Assembly (NCBI RefSeq): GCF_963666665.1
Contig: NZ_OY762999.1
Location: 3,878,001-3,942,000, forward strand
Reading direction: 5' to 3'
From: Maridesulfovibrio sp.
Lineage (GTDB): Bacteria; Desulfobacterota; Desulfovibrionia; Desulfovibrionales; Desulfovibrionaceae
DNA length: 64,000 nucleotides
The notes beneath the pieces were generated by a model, which was given only the letters and a program-made list of their open reading frames with translations, had not been told where the DNA came from and did no database searches. Shown here piece after piece: positions 33,936 through 42,514 of the stretch (positions are counted from its first letter, which is position 1; each line of letters starts with the position of its first letter). The position numbers and the translations under genes are program-made.

Positions 33936-35834
33936 CTAGTTTTTCTTTTCCAGCTCGGCATACCAGCCGCCGGCCTTGGTCAGCAGGCTCTGAATGCGGC
34001 CTACTAAGGCATGGGGATCGTTAAGGTAGCCTTCCAGCAGCAGGGCGGATTCAAGCAGCTGGTTAGAGGAAAGGGCGATGAACTCGTCATCAGGGTTGAC
34101 CTTGAAGATTTCCAGCATGGAACGCAGCAGCGGATGGTCGGCGTTCACTTCCATGGTCTTGGTGGGGATGGAGCTGTCTTTATTCATGGCCTTCATCAGT
34201 TTTTCCATGGAAGAAGTCATGGCTCCGTCTGGGTTGACCAGACGGCAGGGAGAGTCGGAAAGACGTTCGGAAACTTTTACTTCAGAAACCTGTTCGCCGA
34301 GGACTTCCTTCATCTTGGCGATGAGTGCCTCCATATCTTTTTCCTGTTCTTCGGAAAGCGGTTCCGGCTCATCTTCTTTTTTAGCTGATTCGAATTTATC
34401 CAGCTTTTCAAGGTCGGCATACTCAGCGGCTACAAAGTTGAAACCTTCGTGTTCACGGATGGATTCCATGACGAATTCATCAATGGGTTCGTAGAGGTAG
34501 AGTACTTCGATATCCTTGTTGCGGAAGATTTCGAGGTGCGGGTTGAGGTTTGCGGCCTCGCGGCTGGCAACAAAAGAGTAGTAGATTTCCTTCTGGTCTT
34601 CCTTGGCGCGTTCGATATAGTCCGCAAAAGATACAAGGGTATTGGCTTCGGCTTTGGAAGAGTCGAAGCGGAGCAGCTTGGCGTACTTGTCACGGTTGAG
34701 GAAGTCCATGTGCCCGGCTTTGAAAATCTTGGAGTGGGCTTTCCAGAATTTTGCGTATTTTTCTGCATCATCATTAGCGAGTTTTTCCAGCTGTCCCAGA
34801 ACCTGCTTGGTCAGGGTTGCGCTGATTTTACCGATGAGCAGGTTGTCCTGCAGGGTCTCGCGGGAGATGTTGAGGGGCAGGTCTTCGGTGTCGACCACAC
34901 CCTTGATGAAGCTCAGGTACTCGGGGAGCAGGTTTTTGTTCTGCTTTTCGATGAGCACGCGGCGTACGTAGAGATCAAGGCCCCAGTTGTCGCGGTCCAT
35001 GCCGAAAATGTCGAGGTCATTTTCAGGGATGAAAAGCAGGGAGTTGAACTGTACCGGAGCGTCTACGGAAAAGTGCAGGGTATCAATGGGAGGCTGCACG
35101 TCGTAGGTCAGGAATTTGTAGAATTCTTCGTACTGCTCCTGTTTGATCTGGAATTTTGGTTCACGCCAGAGGGCGGATACGGTGTTAACGCGTTCGCCGC
35201 CGATCATGATCGGGAAAGATACAAAGTTGGAGTGGCGTTTGACGATGTCTTTAAGTTTGTCGTCGGAACCGAAGCGTCCGGCATTGTCTTCATTGAGGTG
35301 GATCTCGATGATGGTACCATGATCCATTTCAGCTTCAACTTCAGTGAGTTCATATGCGTTCTTGCCATCGGAGACCCACTGGATTGCAGGTTCGTCTTTG
35401 AGGTAAGACTTGGTGCGCACAACAACGTGGTCGGAAACCATGAAGATGGAGTAGAAACCGACACCGAAACGGCCGATAAGGGAATCAAGGCTTTCTTTGG
35501 AGCCGGCAGCCTGTTTGACGAATTCAGCAGAACCGGAATGAGCGATGGTTCCGATGTTGGTCATGACTTCTTCGCGGGTCATGCCGATACCGGTGTCGGT
35601 CACGGTTACGGTCTTCTTCTCTTCGTCGTAGGCGATGAGGATTTCGGGTTCCACTTCATCTTCCAGCTCGGGATTGCTGTTGATGGCAAAACGCATTTTA
35701 TCGAGGGCATCGGATGCGTTGGAAACCAGTTCGCGCAGGAAAATTTCGCGGTTGGTGTAGAGTGAGTGGACCAGGATGTCCAGCAGCTGGTTAACTTCAG
35801 CCTTGAATTCGAATTTTTCTGTCTGGGCAGTCAT
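33936..35834 (-). CDS. htpG: HSP90-family chaperone HtpG
   Basis: A 632-residue cytoplasmic ATP-dependent chaperone. The GHKL ATPase domain shows NREIFLRELVSNASDALDK near residue 28 (catalytic Glu), DTGIGMTREE near 81 and GRFGVGFYSIFMVSD near 119. The middle domain has LPLNISRETLQ near 318-328. The C-terminal dimerisation domain is complete. Length is normal. Start ATG 35834 follows AGGAACTAA. No sigma-32-type promoter was recognised in the upstream repeat region. Confidence 0.97.
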   Translation of the reverse strand: MTAQTEKFEFKAEVNQLLDILVHSLYTNREIFLRELVSNASDALDKMRFAINSNPELEDEVEPEILIAYDEEKKTVTVTDTGIGMTREEVMTNIGTIAHSGSAEFVKQAAGSKESLDSLIGRFGVGFYSIFMVSDHVVVRTKSYLKDEPAIQWVSDGKNAYELTEVEAEMDHGTIIEIHLNEDNAGRFGSDDKLKDIVKRHSNFVSFPIMIGGERVNTVSALWREPKFQIKQEQYEEFYKFLTYDVQPPIDTLHFSVDAPVQFNSLLFIPENDLDIFGMDRDNWGLDLYVRRVLIEKQNKNLLPEYLSFIKGVVDTEDLPLNISRETLQDNLLIGKISATLTKQVLGQLEKLANDDAEKYAKFWKAHSKIFKAGHMDFLNRDKYAKLLRFDSSKAEANTLVSFADYIERAKEDQKEIYYSFVASREAANLNPHLEIFRNKDIEVLYLYEPIDEFVMESIREHEGFNFVAAEYADLEKLDKFESAKKEDEPEPLSEEQEKDMEALIAKMKEVLGEQVSEVKVSERLSDSPCRLVNPDGAMTSSMEKLMKAMNKDSSIPTKTMEVNADHPLLRSMLEIFKVNPDDEFIALSSNQLLESALLLEGYLNDPHALVGRIQSLLTKAGGWYAELEKKN

Positions 35835-35909
35835 TTAGTTCCTCCATAAACATAAAATTCCTTCCGGCTGTTCAAGACAGTCGGAAGGTAATTGAAATTT
35901 TAATGTACT

Positions 35910-36037
35910 ATCAAACTGTTCAAAAGTAGTGAGATGCAAGGCGCAAGAAAAGCTCAAGACCGAAGCGTATACTTAATACGTGAGGGTTTGAGCTTTTTGC
36001 AGCTACGCCGCAGGTCGCTGCTTTTCAGCAGTTTGAT
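35910..36037. repeat. 128-bp imperfect palindromic element
   Basis: The ends are inverted repeats (ATCAAACTGTTCAAAAGTAG against the complement of the right end CTGCTTTTCAGCAGTTTGAT, about 18 of 22 positions). The inner parts also pair (AAGCTCAAGACC with the complement of GGTTTGAGCTTTTTGC). The centre is near TATACTTAATACG. It fills the space between htpG and the MerR-like stop codon. It would fold into one long hairpin and could act as a terminator for the MerR-like gene. It resembles miniature palindromic elements reported in deltaproteobacterial genomes. Confidence 0.75.
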
Positions 36038-36652
36038 CTATTTAGTTACTGCTTTGAGCTTGTCAAGGAGGAACTTTTCCATTTCCCGGCGGTCTTTGCG
36101 CAGCCGGACCAGCTCTGCTTCCATCACAGAAAGTTTTTCTTTGAGCTGTGTGTTTTCGTCTTTTAAACCTGCAATGCTTGCATTCTGGGCATTCAGGTCG
36201 GCGTTTGCCTTGTCCATGCAGGCTCTTACGTCTTCGGATATTGCTCCCTGCGGCATGCAGGAGAGCATTCCCTTCAGGCCCTCATTGATAGATTTCGCGA
36301 TTTCAGTTCCCATGGCAGCGGCAAGTTGGATGGCAGGTTCCAAACTGGCCTGCTGGATCTGAACGGGGGCGGCCGGTGTTGCCAGTTCCGGTCCTTGCGG
36401 ATCAATGGCTACGTTGACCGGATACTTGCGGGAAAGTTCGGCCATAACGTCTTCGGCTGTATGGCCCTGTTTGAGCATGGAGGCGATAATTTTAAAAATT
36501 TCAATTGCTTCAGATTTGAATCTTTTTTGCCGGTTGCGACCGGTACTGGGCAGGTACTGGGCGAAACGGTTTTTCCAGTAGTGGAGGGTTGACTCTGGTA
36601 CCTCCAGCAAGCGCGAAATTTCGGCGATGGAAAGAAGTTTTTTGTCTGGCAC
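36038..36652 (-). CDS. MerR-family DNA-binding protein with C-terminal coiled coil
   Basis: A 204-residue regulator. An N-terminal MerR winged helix (LLSIAEISRLLEVPESTLHYWKNRF) occupies residues 6-70. A middle region rich in Pro, Ala and Gln follows, then a coiled coil (about 150-200) that would dimerise it. No metal-binding cysteines of the mercury or copper type are present, so the ligand is unknown. Its promoter region contains a palindrome at 36757. Confidence 0.8.
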   Translation of the reverse strand: MPDKKLLSIAEISRLLEVPESTLHYWKNRFAQYLPSTGRNRQKRFKSEAIEIFKIIASMLKQGHTAEDVMAELSRKYPVNVAIDPQGPELATPAAPVQIQQASLEPAIQLAAAMGTEIAKSINEGLKGMLSCMPQGAISEDVRACMDKANADLNAQNASIAGLKDENTQLKEKLSVMEAELVRLRKDRREMEKFLLDKLKAVTK

Positions 36653-36756
36653 GGCATGCTCCGCATTGGGGTTTCATGGGAAATTCAAACTTTATTTATT
36701 ATTATTTTTTTTTAGTTTTTAATGCAAGTCCAGTCTATAAACTATCAAATTATTAT

Positions 36757-36782
36757 AAAAATGTTGCAATTCGAACATTTTT
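36757..36782. promoter_or_regulatory. Palindromic operator candidate upstream of the MerR-like gene
   Basis: A perfect inverted repeat AAAAATGTT-N8-AACATTTTT, about 105 bp before the MerR-like start. It could be an autoregulatory site. The gap of about 370 bases between the MerR-like gene and coaX is otherwise AT-rich, with a T-tract at 36700-36715 and a promoter candidate at 36911. Confidence 0.4.
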
Positions 36783-36910
36783 GTGTTCACTTTCGATCAG
36801 AAAACCATATTGATTCCTTTTCAAGAATGGAGTACGCGGTCAACCTGACAGGTCTTAAAAGGCTGGCCGAAAAGAGGAATCAACAGTGATTTTCGTTTTT
36901 CGGACGGTCT

Positions 36911-36940
36911 TTGAAAACTAGCCCCGGAGTGTACCATAAT
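36911..36940 (+). promoter_or_regulatory. Sigma-70-type promoter candidate for coaX
   Basis: TTGAAA at 36911-36916 and CATAAT at 36935-36940 are separated by 18 bases. Each matches the consensus at 5 of 6 positions. Confidence 0.45.
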
Positions 36941-37022
36941 TGTCTCGCAATCATGTTTTTAGTTTCTGCGGAATATGGTATTAGTTTTGGAGCAAGAATC
37001 CAGCAAGCAGCGGAGTTCAACG

Positions 37023-37808
37023 TTGAGTTCGGAAACTATTTTACTTTTTGATGTGGGAAATACCAATACCAAAATCGGTTTTTCCACCCGTGATAAAATT
37101 GGCCCTTCATTCACTCTGCCCACCGATCCCGGGGGCACTGCGGATTCGTGGGGACTCAAGCTTATTGAAATCTGCCGGGTTGCCGGGTTCTCCAATGAAG
37201 ACATCATCGGCGGAGCCGTATCCTCGGTTGTTCCGCCCATGAACCCTATACTGAAGCGGGCCGTGGAAAGATTTTTTCCCTGTGAGCTTCGTTTTGCGCC
37301 GGATTCCATTCCTCTGGCACTGAATAACAAGTATGAAAGGCCGTGGGAAGTCGGTGCAGACAGGCTGGTCACAGCTTTTGCGGGCCGCCGGATCAGCGGC
37401 AGCGAGAATCTCATTGTTGTCGATTTCGGCACTGCCACCACTTTCGACTGTGTGGTGGGCATGGATTATATGGGCGGATTGATCTGCCCCGGGGTGCTTT
37501 CTTCCACCAAGGCGCTGGCATCCGGGACCGCAAAACTGCCGCATATTTCTCTTGAGATCGAGTCCGATACCATCAGGCCGGGCAAGAGCACTGCAGACAG
37601 CCTTAACCAGGGGCTTATCTTCGGGTTCGCAGCCATGGTTGAAGGCTTGAGCGAGCGTTTGGGCAAGACTCTCGGCGGGGAGGTTGAGCTCATCGCCACC
37701 GGAGGGTTCGCCTCTAAGATAGCTGAAGTCTGTCAGGCCATTGACCGTGTGGAGCCGACCCTCCTTCTGGACGGGTTGCGCATGGCTTGGTTTGGCAGTG
37801 AAAAATAG
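37023..37808 (+). CDS. coaX: Type III pantothenate kinase
   Basis: A cytoplasmic ASKHA-fold kinase that phosphorylates pantothenate in coenzyme A synthesis. The phosphate-binding DVGNTNTKIG lies close to the N-terminus. GADRLVTAF, VDFGTATTFD and the GGLICPGV segment complete the type III signature. TTG 37023 is chosen because GCGGAG lies upstream at normal distance and it gives the usual short N-terminus (261 residues). ATG 36975 would add 16 residues with a poor ribosome-binding site. It is followed by eno on the same strand, 82 bp away. Confidence 0.87.
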   Translation: MSSETILLFDVGNTNTKIGFSTRDKIGPSFTLPTDPGGTADSWGLKLIEICRVAGFSNEDIIGGAVSSVVPPMNPILKRAVERFFPCELRFAPDSIPLALNNKYERPWEVGADRLVTAFAGRRISGSENLIVVDFGTATTFDCVVGMDYMGGLICPGVLSSTKALASGTAKLPHISLEIESDTIRPGKSTADSLNQGLIFGFAAMVEGLSERLGKTLGGEVELIATGGFASKIAEVCQAIDRVEPTLLLDGLRMAWFGSEK

Positions 37809-37890
37809 TTTAGTGTAGGTTTTTTGCCGGGGACGTACCCGGTAGTTCAAGTAACCGGAAAGTGTTGATTTATTTTTAAGGAGTATTGTT

Positions 37891-39183
37891 ATGAGCACTA
37901 TTACCGCAGTATGGGCGAGAGAAATTCTCGACTCCAGAGGTAACCCCACCGTAGAAGTTGAAGTCGTACTTGAATCCGGTGCAACCGGTCGTGCTGCTGT
38001 TCCTTCCGGAGCATCCACCGGTACCCGCGAAGCCCTCGAACTGCGTGACGGTGACAAAGACCGTTACAAAGGTAAAGGCGTACAGGTTGCTGTTGCCAAC
38101 GTTCGCGAAGAAATCGCTGAAGCTCTGGTTGGTCAGGATGCCCTGCGCCAGATCACCATCGATAATATCCTCATTGAGCTCGACGGTACTGAAAATAAAG
38201 AACGTCTTGGCGCCAACGCAATGCTCGGTGTTTCCATGGCTGTTGCCCGCGCTGCTGCGAACCTGCTCGGTATTCCCCTCTACCAGTACCTCGGTGGTGT
38301 AAACGGCAAGCTCCTTCCCGTACCCATGATGAACATCATCAACGGTGGTGAGCATGCACCTAACAACCTTGATATTCAGGAATTCATGATCATGCCCATC
38401 GGCGCTGAGACTTTTGCTGAAGCTCTGCGCATGGGTGCTGAAATTTTCCACACCCTGAAAGGCCTGCTGGCTGCTGACGGCCACAACACAGCAGTTGGTG
38501 ACGAAGGTGGCTTCGCCCCTAACCTTGAGTCCCACGCTCAGGCTTTCGAATACATTATGAAAGCTATTGAAGCAGCTGGCTACCGTCCCGGTGCTGACGT
38601 AGCTCTCGCTATCGACGCAGCTGCTTCCGAATTCTACAAAGACGGCAAGTATGTTCTGGCCGGTGAAGGTAAAGAATTCGACGCTCAGGGTATGATCGAC
38701 TTCTACACTGACTTCGTAGATCGTTTCCCGCTCATCTCCATTGAAGATGGTCTCGCTGAAGGCGACTGGGAAGGCTGGAAGAAGATGACCGACGACCTCG
38801 GTGAAAGAATCCAGCTTGTTGGTGACGACCTCTTCGTAACCAACCCCGAAATCCTCGCTGAAGGTATTGAGCAGGGCGCTTGTAACTCTATCCTGATCAA
38901 GCTGAACCAGATCGGTACCCTGACCGAAACTCTCGACACCATGGAACTGGCTAAGACCGCAGGTTACACCAACGTCGTATCCCACCGTTCCGGTGAAACC
39001 AGCGACCACTTCATCGCCGACCTCGCAGTAGGTCTGAACGCAGGCCAGATCAAGACCGGTTCCCTCTGCCGTTCTGACCGTCTCGCCAAGTACAACCAGC
39101 TGCTGCGTATCGAGGAAGACCTCGACGATGATGGCATCTACTACGGTCCCGCTTTGAAGGAAGCTTTCTTCGGCGAAGACTAA
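37891..39183 (+). CDS. eno: Enolase
   Basis: A 430-residue glycolytic enzyme that interconverts 2-phosphoglycerate and phosphoenolpyruvate. Family markers include ILDSRGNPTVEVEV at residues 11-24, GDEGGFAPN near 204 and SHRSGET near 367. Metal ligands lie in IDAAAS and SIEDGLAE. Codon use is strongly biased, as in the atp genes, indicating high expression. AAGGAG precedes the ATG and a strong terminator follows. Confidence 0.98.
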   Translation: MSTITAVWAREILDSRGNPTVEVEVVLESGATGRAAVPSGASTGTREALELRDGDKDRYKGKGVQVAVANVREEIAEALVGQDALRQITIDNILIELDGTENKERLGANAMLGVSMAVARAAANLLGIPLYQYLGGVNGKLLPVPMMNIINGGEHAPNNLDIQEFMIMPIGAETFAEALRMGAEIFHTLKGLLAADGHNTAVGDEGGFAPNLESHAQAFEYIMKAIEAAGYRPGADVALAIDAAASEFYKDGKYVLAGEGKEFDAQGMIDFYTDFVDRFPLISIEDGLAEGDWEGWKKMTDDLGERIQLVGDDLFVTNPEILAEGIEQGACNSILIKLNQIGTLTETLDTMELAKTAGYTNVVSHRSGETSDHFIADLAVGLNAGQIKTGSLCRSDRLAKYNQLLRIEEDLDDDGIYYGPALKEAFFGED

Positions 39184-39210
39184 AAACAGTCAGTCTGTTT
39201 AGTTTAGTAC

Positions 39211-39243
39211 AAGGCTGCGGGATTTTTCCCGCAGCCTTTTTTT
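39211..39243 (+). terminator. Rho-independent terminator after eno
   Basis: A perfect 12-bp stem (AAGGCTGCGGGA/TCCCGCAGCCTT) with a TTTT loop, followed by five further T residues. Confidence 0.95.
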
Positions 39244-39309
39244 GTGATGTTATAACACGATCAAGTCTCTTATTATTGACCCGTTATGCTGCGAAAGGTA
39301 TGTTTGAGT

Positions 39310-40104
39310 ATGCGTGCAAATTTAATTTTTTCGGCATTACTTGCTGTACTTTCTTTTTCAAGTGTCACTTATGCGGAGGTAAGTGTCCGGTATTCATGTT
39401 GCGAAACGAGGAACAACCAGTTTGTAGGAGAGTTGCTCTCCAGTGCTTTAAAAGCCAGCAGCCCTGATGTTAATTTTGTTATGCTGAAATGCTACCCGAA
39501 TTTGCGCAAACGCCGCATGCTTGAACATGGTTCAATCGATGTACTACCGCTGATCCAAAGTAAGAAGTATGACGAAGAGCATATTCCAATTAACGTTCCG
39601 CTCACTAAGGGCAATATTTCAAAGCGAGTGCTGGTTGTTTCAAAATCTAAAGTAGGCCTTTTTGAAAATGTAAATTCATTAGAAGATTTTCGGGCCTTGA
39701 ATTTAGTAGGCGCGTTCGGCCAAAAATGGTTCGATAACAAAGTGTGGGAAGAGAATGGTCTAAAGCATGTCTCTGTGGCGGATTGGCAGCTTATTTATTG
39801 TATGCTGAGTCGTACGAATAGAAATGTTGACTATTTTCCGCGATCTGTTCTTGAAGCAAAGGAAGAGATTCGTACTTATTCGGACTTGGTAATTGTCCCG
39901 AATATCCTTTTTTCTTATGATAAGAACATCATAATCTATCTTTCACCCAAACGTAGGGAATTGAAGCCTATATTGGAGAAAGCCTTGCGAAATGCACAAT
40001 CGTCAGGCTTAATCGATAAACTGGTGGATAAATATTATGGGCAGGATCTAAACAGTCTTGAAATTGATAAGCGGAAGGTCTTCCATTTAAAGACACCGGA
40101 GTAA
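39310..40104 (+). CDS. Periplasmic solute-binding protein-like (SBP family 3)
   Basis: A 264-residue exported protein with an N-terminal signal peptide (MRANLIFSALLAVLSFSSVTYA). The remainder resembles amino-acid-type family 3 binding proteins: a two-lobe pattern with LLSSALKASSPDVNF, a middle ...SLEDFRALNLVGAFGQKW hinge-like segment and a terminal ALRNAQSSGLIDKLVDKYY helix. No ABC transporter genes are adjacent. It may be an orphan binding or sensing protein. ATG 39286 is an alternative, giving eight more residues. More AT-rich than its neighbours. Confidence 0.65.
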   Translation: MRANLIFSALLAVLSFSSVTYAEVSVRYSCCETRNNQFVGELLSSALKASSPDVNFVMLKCYPNLRKRRMLEHGSIDVLPLIQSKKYDEEHIPINVPLTKGNISKRVLVVSKSKVGLFENVNSLEDFRALNLVGAFGQKWFDNKVWEENGLKHVSVADWQLIYCMLSRTNRNVDYFPRSVLEAKEEIRTYSDLVIVPNILFSYDKNIIIYLSPKRRELKPILEKALRNAQSSGLIDKLVDKYYGQDLNSLEIDKRKVFHLKTPE

Positions 40105-40191
40105 TCATTCAGTAGGCTGTGTGCTTGCCAGTCCTCAAAAATTACAATATGCATTTTTCACCCACAGGCCATAAACAGCGGAGAAATTTCA

Positions 40192-41052
40192 ATGCAGATT
40201 TTGAATGGTAAAGAAACAGCTCTTACTATTCGTGAAGAGCTGAAAGTAGAGATAGACGGACTTAAAGAAAAACACGGTAGAGCGCCCGGTCTGGCCGTTA
40301 TTCTGGTCGGCGAGGACCCCGCATCTCAGGTATACGTGCGCAACAAGGAAATTGCCTGCGAAAAGGCAGGAATTGTTTCCACTGCCCACCGTATCGATGC
40401 ATCCGTTTCTCAGGAAGAGCTTGAAGCACTGATCCAGAATCTCAACGCAGACGAGACCATCGACGGTATCCTGCTGCAGCTGCCCCTGCCCAAGGGACTG
40501 GACAGCCAGCGCTGTCTCGAACTCATTGATCCCGGCAAGGACGTGGACGGCTTCCATCCCATGAACGTAGGTAAGCTCATGCTCGGCCTGCCCGGTTTCC
40601 GTTCCTGCACCCCTGCAGGTATCATTACCCTGCTGGAACGCTACAACCTGCCCACTTCCGGTAAGAAAGCCGTAGTAGTAGGTCGTTCCAACATCGTTGG
40701 TAAGCCTCTCGCCATGATGCTCATGCAGTACGGTGATTTCGCAAACGCCACCGTGACTGTCTGCCATTCCCGCACTGACAACCTCGCTGAGGAAGTCAAA
40801 GCCGCAGACTTCGTTTTCGCTGCCATCGGCATTCCCAAGTTCATTAAGAAAGAGATGGTTAAAGACGGCGCAGTTGTAGTTGATGTAGGCATCAACCGAA
40901 CTGACGAAGGTCTGGTCGGTGACTGCGATTACGCAGCACTGGAAGACGTGGCATCCGCCATGACCCCCGTTCCCGGCGGAGTCGGTCCCATGACCATCGC
41001 TCAGCTGCTGATCAACACCGTACAGGCTTATAAGGAGCATGTCGGGGCTTAA
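40192..41052 (+). CDS. folD: Methylenetetrahydrofolate dehydrogenase / methenyl-THF cyclohydrolase FolD
   Basis: A 286-residue bifunctional enzyme of one-carbon metabolism that interconverts methylene-, methenyl- and formyl-tetrahydrofolate. Signatures are AVILVGEDPASQVYVRNKE near residue 35, DGILLQLPLPKGLD near 95 and the NADP-binding VVGRSNIVGKPLA near 160. The C-terminal motif PVPGGVGPMT is present. CGGAG lies upstream of the ATG and a terminator follows. Confidence 0.97.
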   Translation: MQILNGKETALTIREELKVEIDGLKEKHGRAPGLAVILVGEDPASQVYVRNKEIACEKAGIVSTAHRIDASVSQEELEALIQNLNADETIDGILLQLPLPKGLDSQRCLELIDPGKDVDGFHPMNVGKLMLGLPGFRSCTPAGIITLLERYNLPTSGKKAVVVGRSNIVGKPLAMMLMQYGDFANATVTVCHSRTDNLAEEVKAADFVFAAIGIPKFIKKEMVKDGAVVVDVGINRTDEGLVGDCDYAALEDVASAMTPVPGGVGPMTIAQLLINTVQAYKEHVGA

Positions 41053-41082
41053 TTTATTGGTTTATGCGTGTTTGAAGTTTTG

Positions 41083-41121
41083 AAAAACTCCCTGTCTCGG
41101 TTGAGGCAGGGAGTTTTTTTG
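41083..41121 (+). terminator. Rho-independent terminator after folD
   Basis: A 16-bp stem (AAAAACTCCCTGTCTC against GAGGCAGGGAGTTTTT, one G-U) with a four-base loop and a T-rich tail. Confidence 0.93.
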
Positions 41122-41145
41122 TGGACTAGGTTAATTGACAAATTT

Positions 41146-41199
41146 AAATATTCTACTAGAATAATTCTAAGAGAATAAAATTTAGCATTCTTTTAGAAT
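41146..41199. promoter_or_regulatory. Three ATTCT-N3-AGAAT palindromes upstream of the AAA ATPase gene
   Basis: Three 13-bp palindromes lie at 41150-41162 (spacer ACT), 41164-41176 (AAG) and 41187-41199 (TTT), the last ending six bases before the ribosome-binding site. The first is part of a 23-bp word at 41146-41168 that recurs at 42337-42359 with one difference. They look like clustered operator half-site pairs for a dimeric regulator. No repressor gene is adjacent, so the ATPase itself may bind through its C-terminal helix-turn-helix. Confidence 0.65.
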
Positions 41200-41214
41200 A
41201 ATTTGGAGTATGTT

Positions 41215-42336
41215 GTGAATAATCCTTTTCGCTTTAATACCTTGCGACCAAGTGATCCCTTTTGTGACCGTGAAAAGGAACTCACTGATTTGATTTCACA
41301 CGGCATGAATGGTGCGAACGTAACCCTATTTTCTCCGCGCAGGTACGGGAAAACATCTTTGATTAAACGTGCCCAGAAGGAAATGCATGATAAGGGCGCC
41401 TATGTGTTTTATGTTGATTTTTACAGGGTCATGTCGGTTGAGGATCTTGCTTCGAGATTGGCGCGGGCTGTTTATGAAGGATTGAGCGAGTATGTATCTT
41501 TTTTCGAGAAAGGTAAAAAGGCTCTGCTTGAATTTTTCAAGACTTATAGGCCTGTTTTTACTCCCACTGAAGAAGGGGGAGTAAAAATAGATGTTCGTGC
41601 TACTGAAGGCATTTCCGGTTATGACCTGCTTGAATCCCTGCTCTCCGAGATAGGGCGGTTTACCGAGAAGTCGGATAAGCCAGTGCATATTGCCATGGAT
41701 GAGTTTCAGGATATTGTTGAAGTGGACAAGGGTAAGACTGAAGCTTTACTGCGAACGCATATCCAGATGCATGGCGCGGGGTATATATTTGCAGGAAGCA
41801 GGCGACGTATTCTTAAATCCATGTTTACTGACAGGCATCGTCCTTTCTATAACAGCACCCTTTTGATGGAACTCCCTCCTCTGCCACATGAAGATCTTGT
41901 GGAGTATATTGTCGAGCTTTTCAATAAGGGTGGTAAGTCCATTTCGCACGAAGCTGCCTCTACCGTTTCAAATCTTGTACAGCAATATCCTTACTACGCG
42001 CAGCTTTTCAGTTATTTGTTATTCAGTATGGGAGACAACCCCAGTCTAGAGGATGTTGATGAATGTTTTGAGTCACTTCTTGCGAGTGAGAGGTATTCCT
42101 ATCAGGGGATTGTTGACGGCTTAACACCGGTGCAACTGGCTTTGCTGGTGGGGTTGGCAAAATATCCGGGGAGCAAGGTTACTTCTCAGGTGTTTTTGAA
42201 GGAAACGAATCTATCGTCAGGTGGAGTCCAAAAGGCTTTAAAACACCTGAGTATACAGGATTTAGTTAGCAATGAAGAAAACGGTTGGGAGCTTGTTGAT
42301 CCTGTTTTTAGAAAGTGGCTGGTCAGGACATTTTAA
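41215..42336 (+). CDS. AAA/STAND-type ATPase of the PF01637-like family with C-terminal winged helix
   Basis: A 373-residue protein. The Walker A is SPRRYGKTSL (residues 40-49) and the Walker B is HIAMDEFQDIV near 160. The sensor-like segment GYIFAGSRRR follows. The C-terminal part (about 300-365) is helix-turn-helix-like (LTPVQLALLVGLAKY, LSSGGVQKALKHL). Such ATPases are widespread in archaea and in mobile or accessory regions of bacteria; their function is mostly unknown. Start GTG 41215 has GGAG six bases upstream. The gene is bracketed by direct repeats and palindromes and is isolated from its neighbours, suggesting a transferred one-gene unit. Confidence 0.8.
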   Translation: MNNPFRFNTLRPSDPFCDREKELTDLISHGMNGANVTLFSPRRYGKTSLIKRAQKEMHDKGAYVFYVDFYRVMSVEDLASRLARAVYEGLSEYVSFFEKGKKALLEFFKTYRPVFTPTEEGGVKIDVRATEGISGYDLLESLLSEIGRFTEKSDKPVHIAMDEFQDIVEVDKGKTEALLRTHIQMHGAGYIFAGSRRRILKSMFTDRHRPFYNSTLLMELPPLPHEDLVEYIVELFNKGGKSISHEAASTVSNLVQQYPYYAQLFSYLLFSMGDNPSLEDVDECFESLLASERYSYQGIVDGLTPVQLALLVGLAKYPGSKVTSQVFLKETNLSSGGVQKALKHLSIQDLVSNEENGWELVDPVFRKWLVRTF

Positions 42337-42394
42337 AAATATTCTACTAGAATTATTCTGACAGAACATTTTTAAATGTTCTGTCAGAATAATT
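42337..42394. repeat. Direct-repeat copy plus perfect 21-bp inverted repeat after the AAA ATPase gene
   Basis: The 23-bp word from 41146 recurs at 42337-42359, directly after the stop codon. It runs into a perfect inverted repeat with 21-bp arms (42351-42371 and 42374-42394) and a two-base centre. The arms contain two more ATTCTG-type half-site pairs, ATTCTGACAGAA and TTCTGTCAGAAT. It could be a terminator-like cruciform, a recombination site or a binding site. The remaining 120 bases to the HD-GYP gene show nothing clear. Confidence 0.75.
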
Positions 42395-42514
42395 TTGATC
42401 TATCTCCTTGCCTCTTCCATCTTCACCAACTTCCCCCCTATCCCACACCAAACAATTTCAGTATAAAGTCGTAAGACATCTACACCCCATTCACACTAAT
42501 CTACGGACTGCCAC

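Noticed and set aside
34449..35765. 438-codon plus-strand frame inside htpG
   Set aside because: Antisense shadow of the conserved HtpG frame, with the valine/phenylalanine-rich composition typical of reverse-complemented coding sequence.
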